From Euglena gracilis (lineage: Eukaryota > Euglenida > Euglenophyceae > Euglenales), in contig CP154954.1 in NCBI GenBank assembly GCA_039621445.1, positions 25,618,954 through 25,682,953 of the forward strand: DNA of 64,000 nt. The letters run 5' to 3'. The notes under the pieces are model-generated. The model did not search any database, was not told the DNA's origin, and saw only the letters and a program-made list of their open reading frames with translations. Positions 23,759 through 34,772 of the stretch are shown here, piece by piece. Both the position numbers and the translations under genes were made by a program. The number at the start of each line of letters is the position of its first letter. Within the stretch, counting starts at the first letter, position 1.

Positions 23759-24655
23759 CCTTTGTGTGTGCTTTTTGTGTGTGCTTTTTTGTGGTCATTT
23801 GGCGGTATCTCCCCGACCTGCCTGGACCAGAGGGGATGGGGGAGGGTTAGTGTTTCATTTTTTCTGCTTGGGAGCTGAGTGGGAATCCCAGAAATCCTGC
23901 AGGTGGGAGGAACCACCCGTCACGACCCTTTCCCATTTTTCCAGAGGCATAGGCCCAGCCTTTGAGTCTTCCTTCGGCGCCTTGGGTGCCGAAGGCTCAG
24001 TGCTGGGGGGGGGGGGGGGGGGGCATCTGGCACCTGGCCCTCAGCCAACCACACCCGCATCTTACCACACACCTGTTGCACGTGTGCGCACGCACCTCGG
24101 CAGCACCGTGGCCCAACCACTTTCTCTACAGAGACCGCCAATGGGCTGTTCCAATGAGGGCTTCACTCTGGCTGAAAAGCCCCCCCCCCCCCAGCACCCC
24201 AATGCCAACCCCCCCCCTAAATGACGCCCCCGTATGCGGTTACCCCCCTCCCAGATTGTGAATTTTTTTTGGAGCTGGTAACCCAACCGAGGGATTTTGC
24301 TTTTCCCCTTCAATGACAATCTTTGGTGGGTTTTGGGGTGTCGGGGGGATTTGGGGTGCCTTTTAAGGGGGGAGGGCAAGCATCTATGAAATGACTGGGT
24401 GACTGGGCGTGACTGGGTCTGGGACTCTGGATGACCATTGGCACCTCCCCCCCTCCATGCCTAATGAACGCCCTTGCCCAATGAACAGGGGGTGTTCGGA
24501 CCGTCAAGATTCTCATCATATACCTTATACCCCCGTTCAGACCGTGTAGATTGTCACCTTTGAGTTCATTGGGCTTGGGGGGGGGGCGGTAGTTGGCGGC
24601 GGGGGGTACAGGCAGCAGCCCGCTGGCCCAATGGCCCCCCCACCCACCCCTCTCC

Positions 24656-24800
24656 CGGAACGAGCGACGCGTCTCCCGCCACCTCCTGCTACGCCGCGGC
24701 CCATACCGGGGCCGTCCCGGCCGACGGCGGCATGGACGCCCAGGCGGTGTACGGCCGTGGCCCCGCTGACCTCTGGTCTGTGGGGCACGGGGGCTCCATC
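24656..24800 (+). CDS. exon candidate, unknown product
   Basis: The frame starting near 24658 reads ...ATSCYAAAHTGAVPADGGMD and then ...YGRGPADLWSVGHGGSIP. It uses almost only G/C-ending codons, the strongest coding bias in this part. It follows a C-rich tract ending gaacgag (acceptor-like). The frame stops at 24842 beyond the likely donor. I do not recognise the domain. Confidence 0.42.
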
Positions 24801-25145
24801 CCCAGGGCCGGCATTCAAACCATGCGGTGGAGCTCCATTCGGGTGGTCTAATCCAGTCTGGATGTAATGCAGGCTTTCTTTCAGGGAAGATCGCACCCCA
24901 AAGGGGGGGGGGTGCTGCGGGGGCGGGGGGCGTTATCGACCCCCCAGGATTGGAAGGCTTGTGTGACAGCATAATCCCCAGCGCCGAGGGTGCTGGCAAA
25001 GCTCACCATTCTTAATGGAAAATGGGCTTGGTCGACGGGCACCGGGACCCAAAACCGACCCTCTGGTGGGGGAGGGGGGTGCCTGTTATGGGCAGCACCC
25101 CATTGCACTCCCACCCCCATTTCCTCCCGCCTTTTTTTCCGCAGG

Positions 25146-25570
25146 TCAAAATTTGCCGTCCGCGCCAAAAGACGTTCCCGGCACAGCTCCATCGTGAGTG
25201 AGGTTAGGGTTAGACCCGACCCCCCACCACCACACCCAGCATCCCGCCGCCAACGCCCAACTGCTGCGTCGCAGCCAACTCCGGGGGGGGGGGGGGGTCC
25301 CCGGGGCCACGCGGGCAGCGCGGTGCAGCAAGCGGTCCACCACCACATCACCGCCCGGTCCGCATTGGCCCTCGCGGAGGAGGAGGAGGGGGAGGAGGAG
25401 GGGCGCCCACCGCCGGGGGGAGAGCAGGCGGGCGAGCCGCCCCCCGGGCAGACGGCGTCCCTCCCTCCCTCCCCTCCCAACGCCCATCGTTGCCGTCAGG
25501 TCCGATGGTGGCCCACGGCCGTAGCTGTCAACACCACAACGCTGCTGCGGGGGACGGGGCCGAGTACATG
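25146..25570 (+). other. GC-rich stretch with a possible short exon
   Basis: A 47-bp segment at about 25146-25192 lies between 'ccgcag' and 'GTGAGTGAG', as a small exon would. Beyond it, both strands are open through an Ala/Glu- or Pro-rich GC stretch (25250-25570), so strand and frame cannot be decided. Confidence 0.25.
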
Positions 25571-25594
25571 AAGCATACATCTCTCTAAGGTTTT

Positions 25595-25715
25595 GCGAAC
25601 CCCCCGGGGGGGGGGCGGCTGCAGCCAGCCCCGATTTGGGCCCAGCCCAGCCGCAGCAGCCCCCGGGGGGTGCTGCTAGCCCTAGCTAGCCAGCCCCAGG
25701 GGGGTGGAAAATATG
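25595..25715. mobile_element. family F/E-like remnant
   Basis: Ccccggggg palindromes with ctgcagccagcc and gctagccctagctagcc text, as inside F elements. No termini are recognisable. Confidence 0.4.
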
Positions 25716-25721
25716 CACCGT

Positions 25722-25850
25722 GCAGTTTTTGCAGTTTTTTGCAGTTTTCACGTTTTGGGCTTTTTGCAGTTTTTTGCAGTTTTTTGCAGATTTTTTTCTG
25801 AAAAAACTGCACACGTTCAGTTTTTTGCAGTTTTTTTATTTGATCCAGTT
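25722..25850. repeat. 'gcagtttttt' decamer array
   Basis: About eight irregular copies of gcagtttttt, the same core as family K. Confidence 0.6.
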
Positions 25851-26153
25851 TTTGAGGAAACCTAAGATGTTTATTTTTTGGTGCTTGTTGTTTTGGTGAC
25901 AAGTCCACAATTACTCCCCAACCAAAATTGCTTCCTCTGCAACCTTTGCATTGTAGGAGGTTTGAACAATGTTGAAGGGTGTGAGGGCCTCTTGATGTTC
26001 TTTGCTTTAATTGTATATAGATTTTTTGTTTGGGCCGAATGCCCCCCAACCATGGTTTTTTCCTGCGCAAGATTTTCCCAGCAGGACAAATCCTGGCTCG
26101 AATGCCTAACTGCCACCGCTTGCCTGACCGCCTCCGACCATGGTTTTTTCCTG

Positions 26154-26180
26154 TGCTGCATCTGGTAACCAGATACAGCA
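26154..26180. repeat. near-perfect 27-bp palindrome
   Basis: tgctgcatctggt and accagatacagca are inverted arms around a single base, with one mismatch. It lies just upstream of the transposase remnant. Confidence 0.6.
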
Positions 26181-26285
26181 CATGGACGTTGCTGGTGGAC
26201 GGCTCCAACAAAGCTTCAGCCAATCGTTTTTTTTTTGTCGGAATCTTATTTGTCCAAAATTCTGAATTATCAAAAGAACGTGTGA

Positions 26286-26690
26286 TTGCAAGTCGTCACG
26301 GACGGTGCCAGCGTCATGACCGGGCTACAGGCAATGTTGCGGAAGTTGTTCATCCGCGACCTGTTGTTGTTGACCGGGGTGGACGACTGCCACCAACTCC
26401 AGCGTGCCGTTGTTCACGCAACGCGACACGAGTGCGTTATGGATCAACGCAGTGTTGCGGGCCTGGCCAGCCAGCAACACTGCGTTGCGCCACTGCCATC
26501 CATATGGTTCGCGGCGTTGTGAAGATGTTCCGTAAATCGGACCTTCTAAGCATGCGGCTTGCATCGTTGTCCGATGACGCAACACGCTCCCTAAAAACCA
26601 TCATCACTTCCCAGGTTCTGCATCCACTCGCTGGTGCGAATATCTGCATTCTGCCTTCTTGGCTGTTTATACTAATTACGGTCCTTTGAC
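26286..26690 (+). pseudogene. hAT-type transposase remnant (frameshifted)
   Basis: Frame 1 (26286-26522) begins with QVVTDGASVMTG and continues to DDCHQLQRAVVHATRH. This resembles the hAT catalytic-domain segment in which a 'TDGAxxM' motif is followed by a C-H-x-L-Q-L helix. After a frame change, 26523-26615 reads MFRKSDLLSMRLASL, and after another, 26612-26697 reads STRWCEYLHSAFLAVYTNYG, like the 'TRW' motif region of hAT transposases. At least two frameshifts and missing N- and C-terminal parts make it non-functional. Similarity is by remembered motif, not search. It is a candidate relic of the autonomous element that mobilised the CAGG...CCTG MITEs. Confidence 0.6.
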
Positions 26691-26698
26691 AAAAAAAC

Positions 26699-26755
26699 AC
26701 CTGGGCAGGCACTCATAGGCACTCCGGACCCCCCCCCCGGGGTTGGTAAAAAAAT
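26699..26755 (+). mobile_element. family C right-end remnant
   Basis: It matches 11195-11251: cctgggcaggcactc, ctccggaccccc, ggggttggtaaaaaaa, ending tagcctg. The left part is absent. Confidence 0.65.
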
Positions 26756-26828
26756 AGCCTGATCTGGTTCACCTGCACTTTTGTGGTGAAACGAAGAAAA
26801 GGGGAGAAAGAAAAAGAACGTTGCAAAA

Positions 26829-27019
26829 ACTAACCCTAACCCGAAATTTTTGTTCTTCAAGGAATGGGGTTCGGGTTAGGGTTAGGGTTCGGGTTGGGGT
26901 TAGGGTCACAGTTGACAATTATTTTTCTTAAAAAAAACAAAAAGAGCAAAAAACATGTTTTTTTTGTTTCCAAAAAAATCAAGCCGTCAACCTTGGTTAG
27001 GGTTAGGGTTAGGGTTAGG
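26829..27019. repeat. interstitial telomere-type repeats (TTAGGG)
   Basis: A short ctaaccctaaccc tract is at 26829-26842. Variant ggttcgggttagggttaggg-type units are at 26868-26906, and a clean (GGTTAG)4-like run is at 26995-27019. The first tract is in the opposite orientation to the others. Confidence 0.8.
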
Positions 27020-27239
27020 TTCGACACTGCCGTTTGGGGGTCGTGGTTTTGGGGGTGGAGGTCGTACAGCGAACAAGTACCCAAAAAAAGGTGCGTTGGG
27101 CAGAACAAGAAGATAGTGATGAGTTGTAGAAATGCATTTTGAAAACAACCCTTTTTGGCATTTTTTTTTAAAAAATAAGCATATTTTTGTTGCTTTTTTT
27201 TAAAAAAACAAATGTTTTTTAAAAAATGCCAGCATGGTG

Positions 27240-27470
27240 CCCATAATGGTGTTCATCGATTTCAAAGCTGTGCAAAGAAAAGTTAGGTGAATTGGGGCGT
27301 GCTCATTGGTGGCAGTTTACATTATTTTGCATATGCACACCAGCTTGTTTACTGTCATTTTTTAGTTGAAGTGCAGTTTTTTGCAGTTTTTTGCAGTTTT
27401 TTGCAGTTTTTTGCAGTTTTTTGCAGTGCAGTTTTTGACCGCCCCGTGTGCAGTTTCTCCACCCCCCTGC
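27240..27470 (+). repeat. dispersed repeat family K (copy 2)
   Basis: Colinear with 20985-21245. It carries five clean 'gcagtttttt' units instead of the irregular array in copy 1. Confidence 0.7.
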
Positions 27471-27654
27471 TAGCCTCTTTTTGGGGGTCCAGCCCAAAAT
27501 TTTTCGGCGCTTTGCGCAGAAATTTTTCGAAAAACTGTGCTCAAAAGTGGCCAAAAATGGGGTTTGGGGGGCGTTTGGGCCATTTTTGGGGGGTTTCAGA
27601 TGCATCATTTTTTCAAAACTGTGTTCTGTAGGACATTTTTGGGCATTTTTCCGA

Positions 27655-27790
27655 TTTCAGTCCAGCTCGCCCCGGTTCGGGTCCAGCCGGGGTCCAGCCC
27701 CCCCCCCCGGGGGGGGGGGGGGCGGGCTAGCCAGCCCAAATTTCTAGCCCTAGCCCAGCAACCCCCCCCGGGGTCCTTAAAGAGATGTAT
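27655..27790. mobile_element. family E/F-like fragment
   Basis: Ccggggtccagcccc homopolymer palindrome, ctagccagcccaaatt, then ggggtccttaaagag, a truncated right end. Confidence 0.4.
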
Positions 27791-28462
27791 GACATGAAGG
27801 CAAAGAAGGTTTGCCAGTGGCTTTTTTGGTAAGACCTTATTTTTCATCAGTTTGCGGGGTCAGTCACAGGGGTTTCGCAACTCGGCAACGTTTTTTTTTC
27901 GGAGGGTCAAAGATGTGAAATTTGCACCGTTCCCCCGGTGCCACCACTGGAAAAATGTGAAAATCTGAAGTGTCGCCCAAGTTGCTTGGGGAAAAATACA
28001 AACGGAAAATCACATCATCAAAAACAAAATCAAAAACAAACAAATTCAAATTCAAAAATCAAAGACAAACAAAACAAGAACAAAAATAAAATTAGACACC
28101 CGGGAGGGGGGGCATTGGGAGACCCGACTGGCGGTACCGCCGCCGCTGCGGCCGACGGGGACGACGACGCCAGCTTCCCCCAGGCCCCGGTGGCGGGGTT
28201 GGGGCCGGCCGGTTTAGGCCAACCCTGGGCACCGCTGCGGCTGCCCTCTCCCCTTCGCATGAGGTGAAGGTGAAGGTGAAGGGTGGGTGTGATCTACAAA
28301 AAAAAACAGTCTCTGGCCAAGAATTCGACCTGCAGCGCGTGACGTTGAAGAGCTGGTAGCATGACCCCTGGTTCTGGGCGGTCCTTTGGTGGTTAGAGGT
28401 TTGTGTGCCCCCACCTCAAACGCTGCTCCCGATATAACTCCCCCCGGGTGTGTGGCCCCCCT

Positions 28463-28610
28463 CCTCCTTCCATTCAAACTTGGCGCCCCTAAAGTTGGCC
28501 TTCGGCCTTTTGCACATTGCCGCCAAAGTCATTAACATGCAAACTTGACCCCCCCCCCCTAAGGTTGGCCCCTGGCTTTACCTTCAATCGTGGCCCAAGC
28601 CAAGCGCCCG
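28463..28610 (-). repeat. dispersed repeat family M
   Basis: Two adjacent versions of aaacttg(g/a)c-ccccctaa(a/g)gttggcc, then ctttaccttcaatcgtggcc and caagcgcc. The reverse-oriented relative is at 43000-43070 (ggcgctttgcccgggccat). A looser relative is at about 52330. Confidence 0.55.
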
Positions 28611-29264
28611 GGGGGAGGGGTGACAATCAGTTTTCCATTCTTTCCTCCAACTCTTCAGAAATGAAAGCAATTTCCAGCTCATGGTTTCTTGATTCTGCGC
28701 CTGTTTGTGAGTAAATTCAGTGTTGCCGTCCATGCCCCCAAACCAGAGATCAGGTCGAAAATCGAAGTCGTAAACGAGTTAATTGTTTTTTCTCCGAAAG
28801 TGCCTCCACATAGACACCTGTGGGATCCTGGTATTCATTCATTAAAGAAAGGGTGGGCAGAACTGCACAATCTTGCTTTTTTTCAGAGTGACTGTTACTT
28901 TTTGGCTCAAACCCCTCCCCCTCCCCCAGGAAGGGAGGTTGTCAAAAGCCACCAAAGCAAAAGGCGCTGAAAGCGCCAGAAAGAATTCATTCCGGACATT
29001 TTCTTCCCATTTGTGCTAATTTCCCTTGGATTCCAGAGGGACCGATCGGGGGGTCCCGACTGGTTTTTAGAAAAGAGCGACCGGTTTTCGGAAGGGTGGA
29101 AGTGCCCCCCCTTCCTCCTCCAAGCGCCTCCCCGCAGGACCACGACTGGGTATACAATCACTCAGTCATTGGCCGACCCCCGGGGGGGGGGGGGGGTGAC
29201 TGGTTTGAAGAGTGGAGTGACCCCCCGGGGGTAAAAAAAAATTTGTATGGACCCGGGGCCTGCC

Positions 29265-29450
29265 CCATCAGCCACCACATCCTGTCGGAGGACGACGAGA
29301 CGTGTTCGTCCCTGTCCCAGGCGAGCCACGCCCGGCCACGGATGCGGCGCAGCACGCTGCTGACGTTCCGCGTCCGAGCGACGCCGCTGACCCCCAAGCG
29401 GCAGAGCGGCCCAGCCGCCCAGCCATTCAGCTACCGGATCGCCACCGTGG
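29265..29450 (+). CDS. exon candidate, unknown product
   Basis: The frame reads ...SHHILSEDDETCSSLSQASH, then ...TLLTFRVRATPLTPKRQSGP and ...AQPFSYRIAT, with strong G/C third-position bias and balanced residue composition. A possible donor is at 'gccacc|gtgggc' (about 29445). Family D copy 2 begins 57 bp downstream. Function unknown. Confidence 0.42.
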
Positions 29451-29506
29451 GCTCTCCCAGCAATTTCCCCCCCCAACCCTTTCTCTCCCTATTTGAACCT
29501 CCCAAG

Positions 29507-29802
29507 CAGGGGTTTTTTTAGTCTTGGACCCCCTCCCCTGGAGGGAGGGGGGGGGGGGGCAGGGTGGGTGGGTCCCATGGACCCCCTCCCCCCCAGTGGG
29601 CTGGTGAGTATATCTTTTTCGGCGCCAAAGGCACCGAAAATTTTGAAAACGGTGCTATTTTTAGCAGTTTTGGCCGTTTTCGGGCAAAAGTAGGTGGGTC
29701 CCCCGGGACCCCCCCCCCCCCCTCCCCCCGAGGGGCCCCACCCCAGGGGGTGGGCGGGTGGGTGCCAACCCCCTCCCCCCCCCAGTCTTAAAAAAACCCC
29801 TG
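29507..29802 (+). mobile_element. hAT-like MITE, family D (copy 2)
   Basis: The ends are CAGGGGTTTTTTTAGTC and GTCTTAAAAAAACCCCTG. A perfect TSD, CTCCCAAG, lies at 29499-29506 and 29803-29810. The interior is colinear with copy 1 (gtatatctttttcggcgcc, aaaattttgaaaacggtgct). Confidence 0.93.
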
Positions 29803-30241
29803 CTCCCAAGTACCAATGCCAACATATGAAACAGCCCATTTGATGCCGATTTATCGACCAAATAACCCGTGAATTTGCATCTTGAAAACTCTTGATTTTG
29901 GTGGATTGGGGTCCGGTTTTTGAATTACGTGTGGCACACCGACCCTCCGTTTGTTGAGTTTAACAATTGTATGGTGATGAACACCTGGATGGATGGTGCA
30001 TTGTTCTGGGGTTTTTGGCATGTCGCCGAGTTGTGAAACCCCCGGGATTACCCTCCCCGAAGTGAAAAAAATTGACAAAAATATAAAAAACCCCGGAACC
30101 CTCTTTCCTGCGTAACAACTACCAGCACCAGGTGGTTTTCTGGAGGTGGGGTGGCAGGTCCACCCCTTCGCTTGCTTTCTGAAGCCCTGCACCACTTAGG
30201 CGGCGTAGCTCGCGCTTATGTGTGTGATCTGTGGGAATCAG

Positions 30242-30327
30242 GTCCAGGTGGGCCCATCCGCCAGCGTGGCATACGTTCCCGAGCCCAAAGCGTCCTCAAT
30301 GCTGCACAGCACCCACCTCAAGAGGGG
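30242..30327 (+). CDS. short exon candidate, unknown product
   Basis: It lies between 'gtgggaatcag' and 'gggGTAGCC', and reads VQVGPSASVAYVPEPKASSM then LHSTHLKR with coding-like third positions. Product not recognised; no partner exon found. Confidence 0.3.
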
Positions 30328-31505
30328 TAGCCTCGGTTTCCCTGCCATGGATCATGTCAATCCCCCCGACCAGCCTGATTTGTCCTGCACGCTGTTGCCC
30401 TCCCCCTTTCCGCCATTCAGGCTGCCCTCAGCCCTGTGGCACAAGAAGACCTGCCAGAGCCGGAGTATTATATCTGAACCACCGACCGGTCTTCGCCCCT
30501 GCCAGTTTTCAATCCCGTGCCATTAAGTGGCGTTTTGGCCACTTCTATCAATGTTTGCTGCAGGGCCCAATTGAATCTCCATTCCATCTCTCCGACCTTT
30601 CTTCCCCCTGGGATCGAAGTCCTGCCGAACCCCACACTGGACCACCGGGGCTGGACTCCGGGGTTGTTGGGGGGCTGGATTCCCATGCCCAGCCTGAGTT
30701 TCTGGTGGTCCTTGAAGGGAGTTATGGTGGTGGTGCGGCAGCAGCCACCATGGCAGCAGTGGGATGGATAGGGGCAGTGCCGTGGGGTTGCTTCTTCCAC
30801 ACGCTGCTTCTTCCAAACGCTGGGGCACAGTTGAGATGCTGCCAATAGACTCTCCCCAAGATTCAATTGTCTGCCGCACTGTACTGCCTCCCCCTCCCCA
30901 ATGCTTCAATGTACACCACACGCCACCTGTTGGGTGATTGCCTGGCTATGATTCTGTTGAGGGGGGGGGGATGATTGGCTGCGGGTTTGGGGTTTGGTGA
31001 CGCCAGGGCACCTCGCACTGGCCGGAGTATGCCACCCCAGAGTCAAAAGGGTTCTTGTCTTCAACACCTCTGTCGGCATTGCAACATGGTGTCAGGATTA
31101 TGATCACACCACCCAGGGCTTCCATGGTCCTTCTTGGTTTTTTTAAGATGTCTGTAGGACAAATTCTTTTCTGACGCTCTTGTGTGTTTTTGGGGTGGAC
31201 GTATGTGCATACGTGTTCTCTATCTGTACATTTATGCATTATGGCAAAAGTTGTCTGTGGTATTCCAGCCACCAGAGAAAATTTGGTGCATTGGACTGAT
31301 AGGTATGCCGTTGGGAAGTTGGGAAGCATTACTCAGCCGCATCCATTTGTTCGCCACCTTGGCAGTTTCTCTGAGGCGAAATCCATGAAATTTTTTTTCT
31401 CCAAAAAAAATTGGGCCCAGGACCTCCCCCAAGAGAAAAGTATGGTATGAAGATTTTTGATGTGTTTCAATGATATAAACATTTTATCACTGAGTGGTAT
31501 ATCAT

Positions 31506-31612
31506 AAACCCCCCCAAAAAATAAGACCCGGATCTTATTTTTGGGTCCGTTGCTGGAAGCCTCCAGGGGGGGTCTTATTTTTGGGGGGGTCTTATTTTTG
31601 GATTTTTGCTTG
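31506..31612. repeat. family J hairpin ('ccccccaaaaataagacc' inverted)
   Basis: cccccccaaaaaataagacc is followed at once by its mirror gatcttatttttggg, then by two more ggggtcttatttttgg copies. It can form a strong hairpin. The same words occur directly repeated at 3340-3470. Confidence 0.6.
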
Positions 31613-32249
31613 GTCTCAGGGTGATTTGTTATCGCCACCATCTGCTGCCTCTGTGGTGGCAGTGGTCAGGCAGGCACGCTGGTTTCTCTCAATTGGTGGG
31701 AACAGCACCTCTGTTTCTAGCGGAAAAAAAATGCTTCACATGATTAGGAAATAGAAAGCCTCTAAGCAGACACCAACAGAGACGGATTGGGCATCGGAAC
31801 AGAGCAGTGTGCCCACTGTAATCTGCAACCAAGCATTTTTGTTTCAAGGCGCCTTTAAAAAAACAATTCAAAAGAATGCCTTAAAAATACCTTAAACACT
31901 TTTTTAAAAAAGAATTTTAAAACCCATTCTGGCATTTTTTTGCTCTCCAATTGTGCAAAATCAAAACCGCAACATCTGGACAAAAGAAAAACACGCCACT
32001 TGCAGGGGAAAAAATATTTCTGGCATCTCACATTTTAGATTTTGGACCCCTTTCGATGCCGGGATAGCCCTTGGACTGCCCTTTGAAAATATCACCTGAA
32101 AAACCTTAAGACGCCTTAAAACTATGCAAATTTCGCCTCAAAAAAAATGATGTTATCCATCACACCAGTGCAGGCGCCTCCGGGTCGACGCGTCTGACCT
32201 GGTCCGTCATCACCGCTGGCCCAGTGTCATTCCCCAGCTTTCGGTCAGC

Positions 32250-32690
32250 AATCCGGACGTGAGGCAGCCACAGCCTCCTCTCCCCGTCCCCTGGCCTCGG
32301 GGTCAGAGGCGCTCCTTTTCAAGGCCCAGGAGACCTTCAGTGGGTCTGCTGACCTCCGGGAACGGGTGCCGATGTTTTCCCACACCCCCGTGCCCCCGTC
32401 GCGGCGGTCGCGGAAATCCAGTGTGTGTTCCAGCCCCACGGAATGATGCGGAATTCCCCGGCAGACCACGCTTGCACAGCACAGGCTGGAGATGGAGGTC
32501 CCCAGCTTCCGAGGGTGGGGTCCGGCAGTGACCACCGGGGAGGGCGGGGAGGGGGGGGGAGGGAGAGAGGGGCCTGGCTGGGGCGGGGGCCCGCGGTCGC
32601 CCGAGCCGGCGGGGCATGGGTGTGGGCCCGGCGGGGTCCGCCGCGAGGTCCCTGGCACACCGTTGCCGACAGAGCCCCCTCCCCGGGCCG
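32250..32690. other. GC-rich segment, coding strand undecided
   Basis: Both strands are open across most of the segment. On the minus strand ...HTLDFRDRRDGGTGVWENIG has a protein-like look, but no acceptor/donor pair fixes it. Confidence 0.22.
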
Positions 32691-32935
32691 TCACTTGTGG
32701 TCAGTCACGTTTTCCAAACCAGTAATTGACTTCCTGCCCCCCACCCTGGGGGGGGGGGTTGGTTACTTTGGCTGGCAGAAATGGAGTTTGGCCAAAATCT
32801 CCTCAAAATTCCGGCCCCTTCGGCGCTTGGGTCAGCCGTTTCTGCCTTACCCCTGGGGGGAGGGGCTGGAGCCACAATCCAGTCACTGCGGAAAACCCAG
32901 TCACTCACCCCCCCCCCCCCGGGGCGGTCGGACAC

Positions 32936-33044
32936 ACCTCAAGCAATGGCGTGGCCCCCGCCGAGCAGCAGCAGCGCCAGGTAGCTGGCCAGCGTGCAGC
33001 AGGCGAAGCCGAGGGCCAGCGCCAGCAGCCGTGGCAGCGCCATC
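32936..33044 (-). CDS. first-exon candidate: signal/anchor peptide
   Basis: From an ATG at 33042 the minus strand reads MALPRLLALALGFACCTLAS followed by YLALLLLGG, a hydrophobic run of about 25 residues, as in a signal peptide or type II anchor. A donor-like G|GTGTGTCC follows at about 32935. GC-rich sequence at 32250-32690 (minus) may hold downstream exons, but all frames are open there. Function unknown. Confidence 0.4.
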
Positions 33045-34772
33045 GGCCCGGCGGCAGGAGCGGGGTGGGCGGGCGGTGGCGGTGGGGGGCGGGGCTGGCC
33101 ACAGGGCGGGCGGGGCGGCCTATGGGGCGGGGACCCCGTGGCGGCGTAGAGCACAGCCCGACAGTACCCCACCCACCCCACACCCCCACAACCCTAATTT
33201 GGTGTGTTTTGAAAACCCATTGCTGTCGTATGAATACCTCCTTGACACCCTGTTTTTAAAGTTTTTGAACTCGGCCTTCAGCTTTGTCCAGAGTGGGGGT
33301 TCCCCAGCCCCCCCCCCAACAAAAATGACGCCACCCTTCTCTCTGCAACGGGCGGAAGAGTGTTATTTTGTGTGCCGGTTTATGTTGCCTATTTTGTATT
33401 CCTGACTTTGCTGGTGCAGCGTCCGACGGTGATGGGTGACATTGGTTATGGCTGATACTCCTCAAGCCTGACTCCATCTCCATACATTCCCCCACAATTC
33501 CCACACTTCATTTTGGGAGCTCCACTTTATGCCATATGTTCCACATGGTACACAGATAGGAAAAGGTGGGTGATAGGACAAAATTGACCGACTCCCCCAT
33601 ACAGGGCTTTCTCCTCGGCCACTCTGGAATCCCATGAAGGGAAAATTGACTACAAACACAAAACAATTTTGCGCCTTCGGCACCAGGTCATTTCAGTATC
33701 CCGGTGCCAGTGGCTTTCTCAGTGTTGTTTCAGTGTTGTTGTTTTTTTGCTGACTGGGGGTCCGGTCAAAAAAAAAACAGACAGTCACTCCAGGGTGAGA
33801 GACAAGTCAGCGCCATTCTGGGGGGGGGGGGCAGAGCCGACACAGGCCCACCCTGATCGGTCGACCCATCAACCCCAGCCGCGGGGGCGGCTGGGGAGGA
33901 ACATGCCGATTGGGGTGCAGAGTGGCACTGGGGGATACAGCAGGTGCGGAGCGGCGTGCTGGTCAACGGTGTTCCAATGCGGCTCTGCCCCTGCACCCAT
34001 TTTATACATTTTGCTGGAAAATACGACGCTTGGATACCTCTTGAATTATCTCGAAGTGTGGAACCTTTGTCCATTTTGTTCTCTTCTGGACCTTTTGGAT
34101 TGTAAACACTTGTACTTACAATTACCTCTGTAGAATCTGTGGAATCTGTGGATACACGTGTACAGATTCCAAGCTGCACCTCTTGATCAGAGAACATTCA
34201 ACTTTTGTAACAATGAATCTTGGTTACCAAACCTGAATTCATGTGGTTGTTGAATGACACAGGTCTCTTGAGCGTTTGGGCTTATTTGGTGTTGTTTGTG
34301 CCCCTGCTTTTCGGGCTTTACGGGAAGACCTGGTGGAGGGGTCAACCACCAACCACCAACAGCACCACGCCTCCTTCGGCGCCAAATAAAAAAAGTAACC
34401 TAAAAAACGGCGCCCCTAGAAACACAGGAAAGCTTGCTGCCCCCCCCCCCCAGGATGGGGGTGGGGGTGGGGAAAGGGTGGGGGTCAACCTCCCAGCCAT
34501 CGCACACAGGGTTTCGGTGATTCCCATACAGCCCTGTGCCCCTGTGTGATAAGCTGTTGTTGAGATCGGGCCGTCCCCCGGAACCACCGCATCGCCGACA
34601 TCGAAGAGTCATCCGGATTGCACGTCGCCAACGAAAAGAACAACACAAACAAGATGAGCCGCGGGGCGACTGTGAGCGTGGTTGCTGTTCGGTGTTATGG
34701 GCGGGGGAGGGGGGAGGCCAGCAGGGTCGGCGGGCAGCGCGGAAGGCGGTGGCCGGACGCCCGGCCGGCACC

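Noticed and set aside
32425-33405. The longest plus-strand frame (326 codons)
   Set aside because: GC bias and homopolymer runs keep it open. The opposite strand over 32936-33044 has a better signal-peptide exon, and the frame contains Gly/Arg low complexity.
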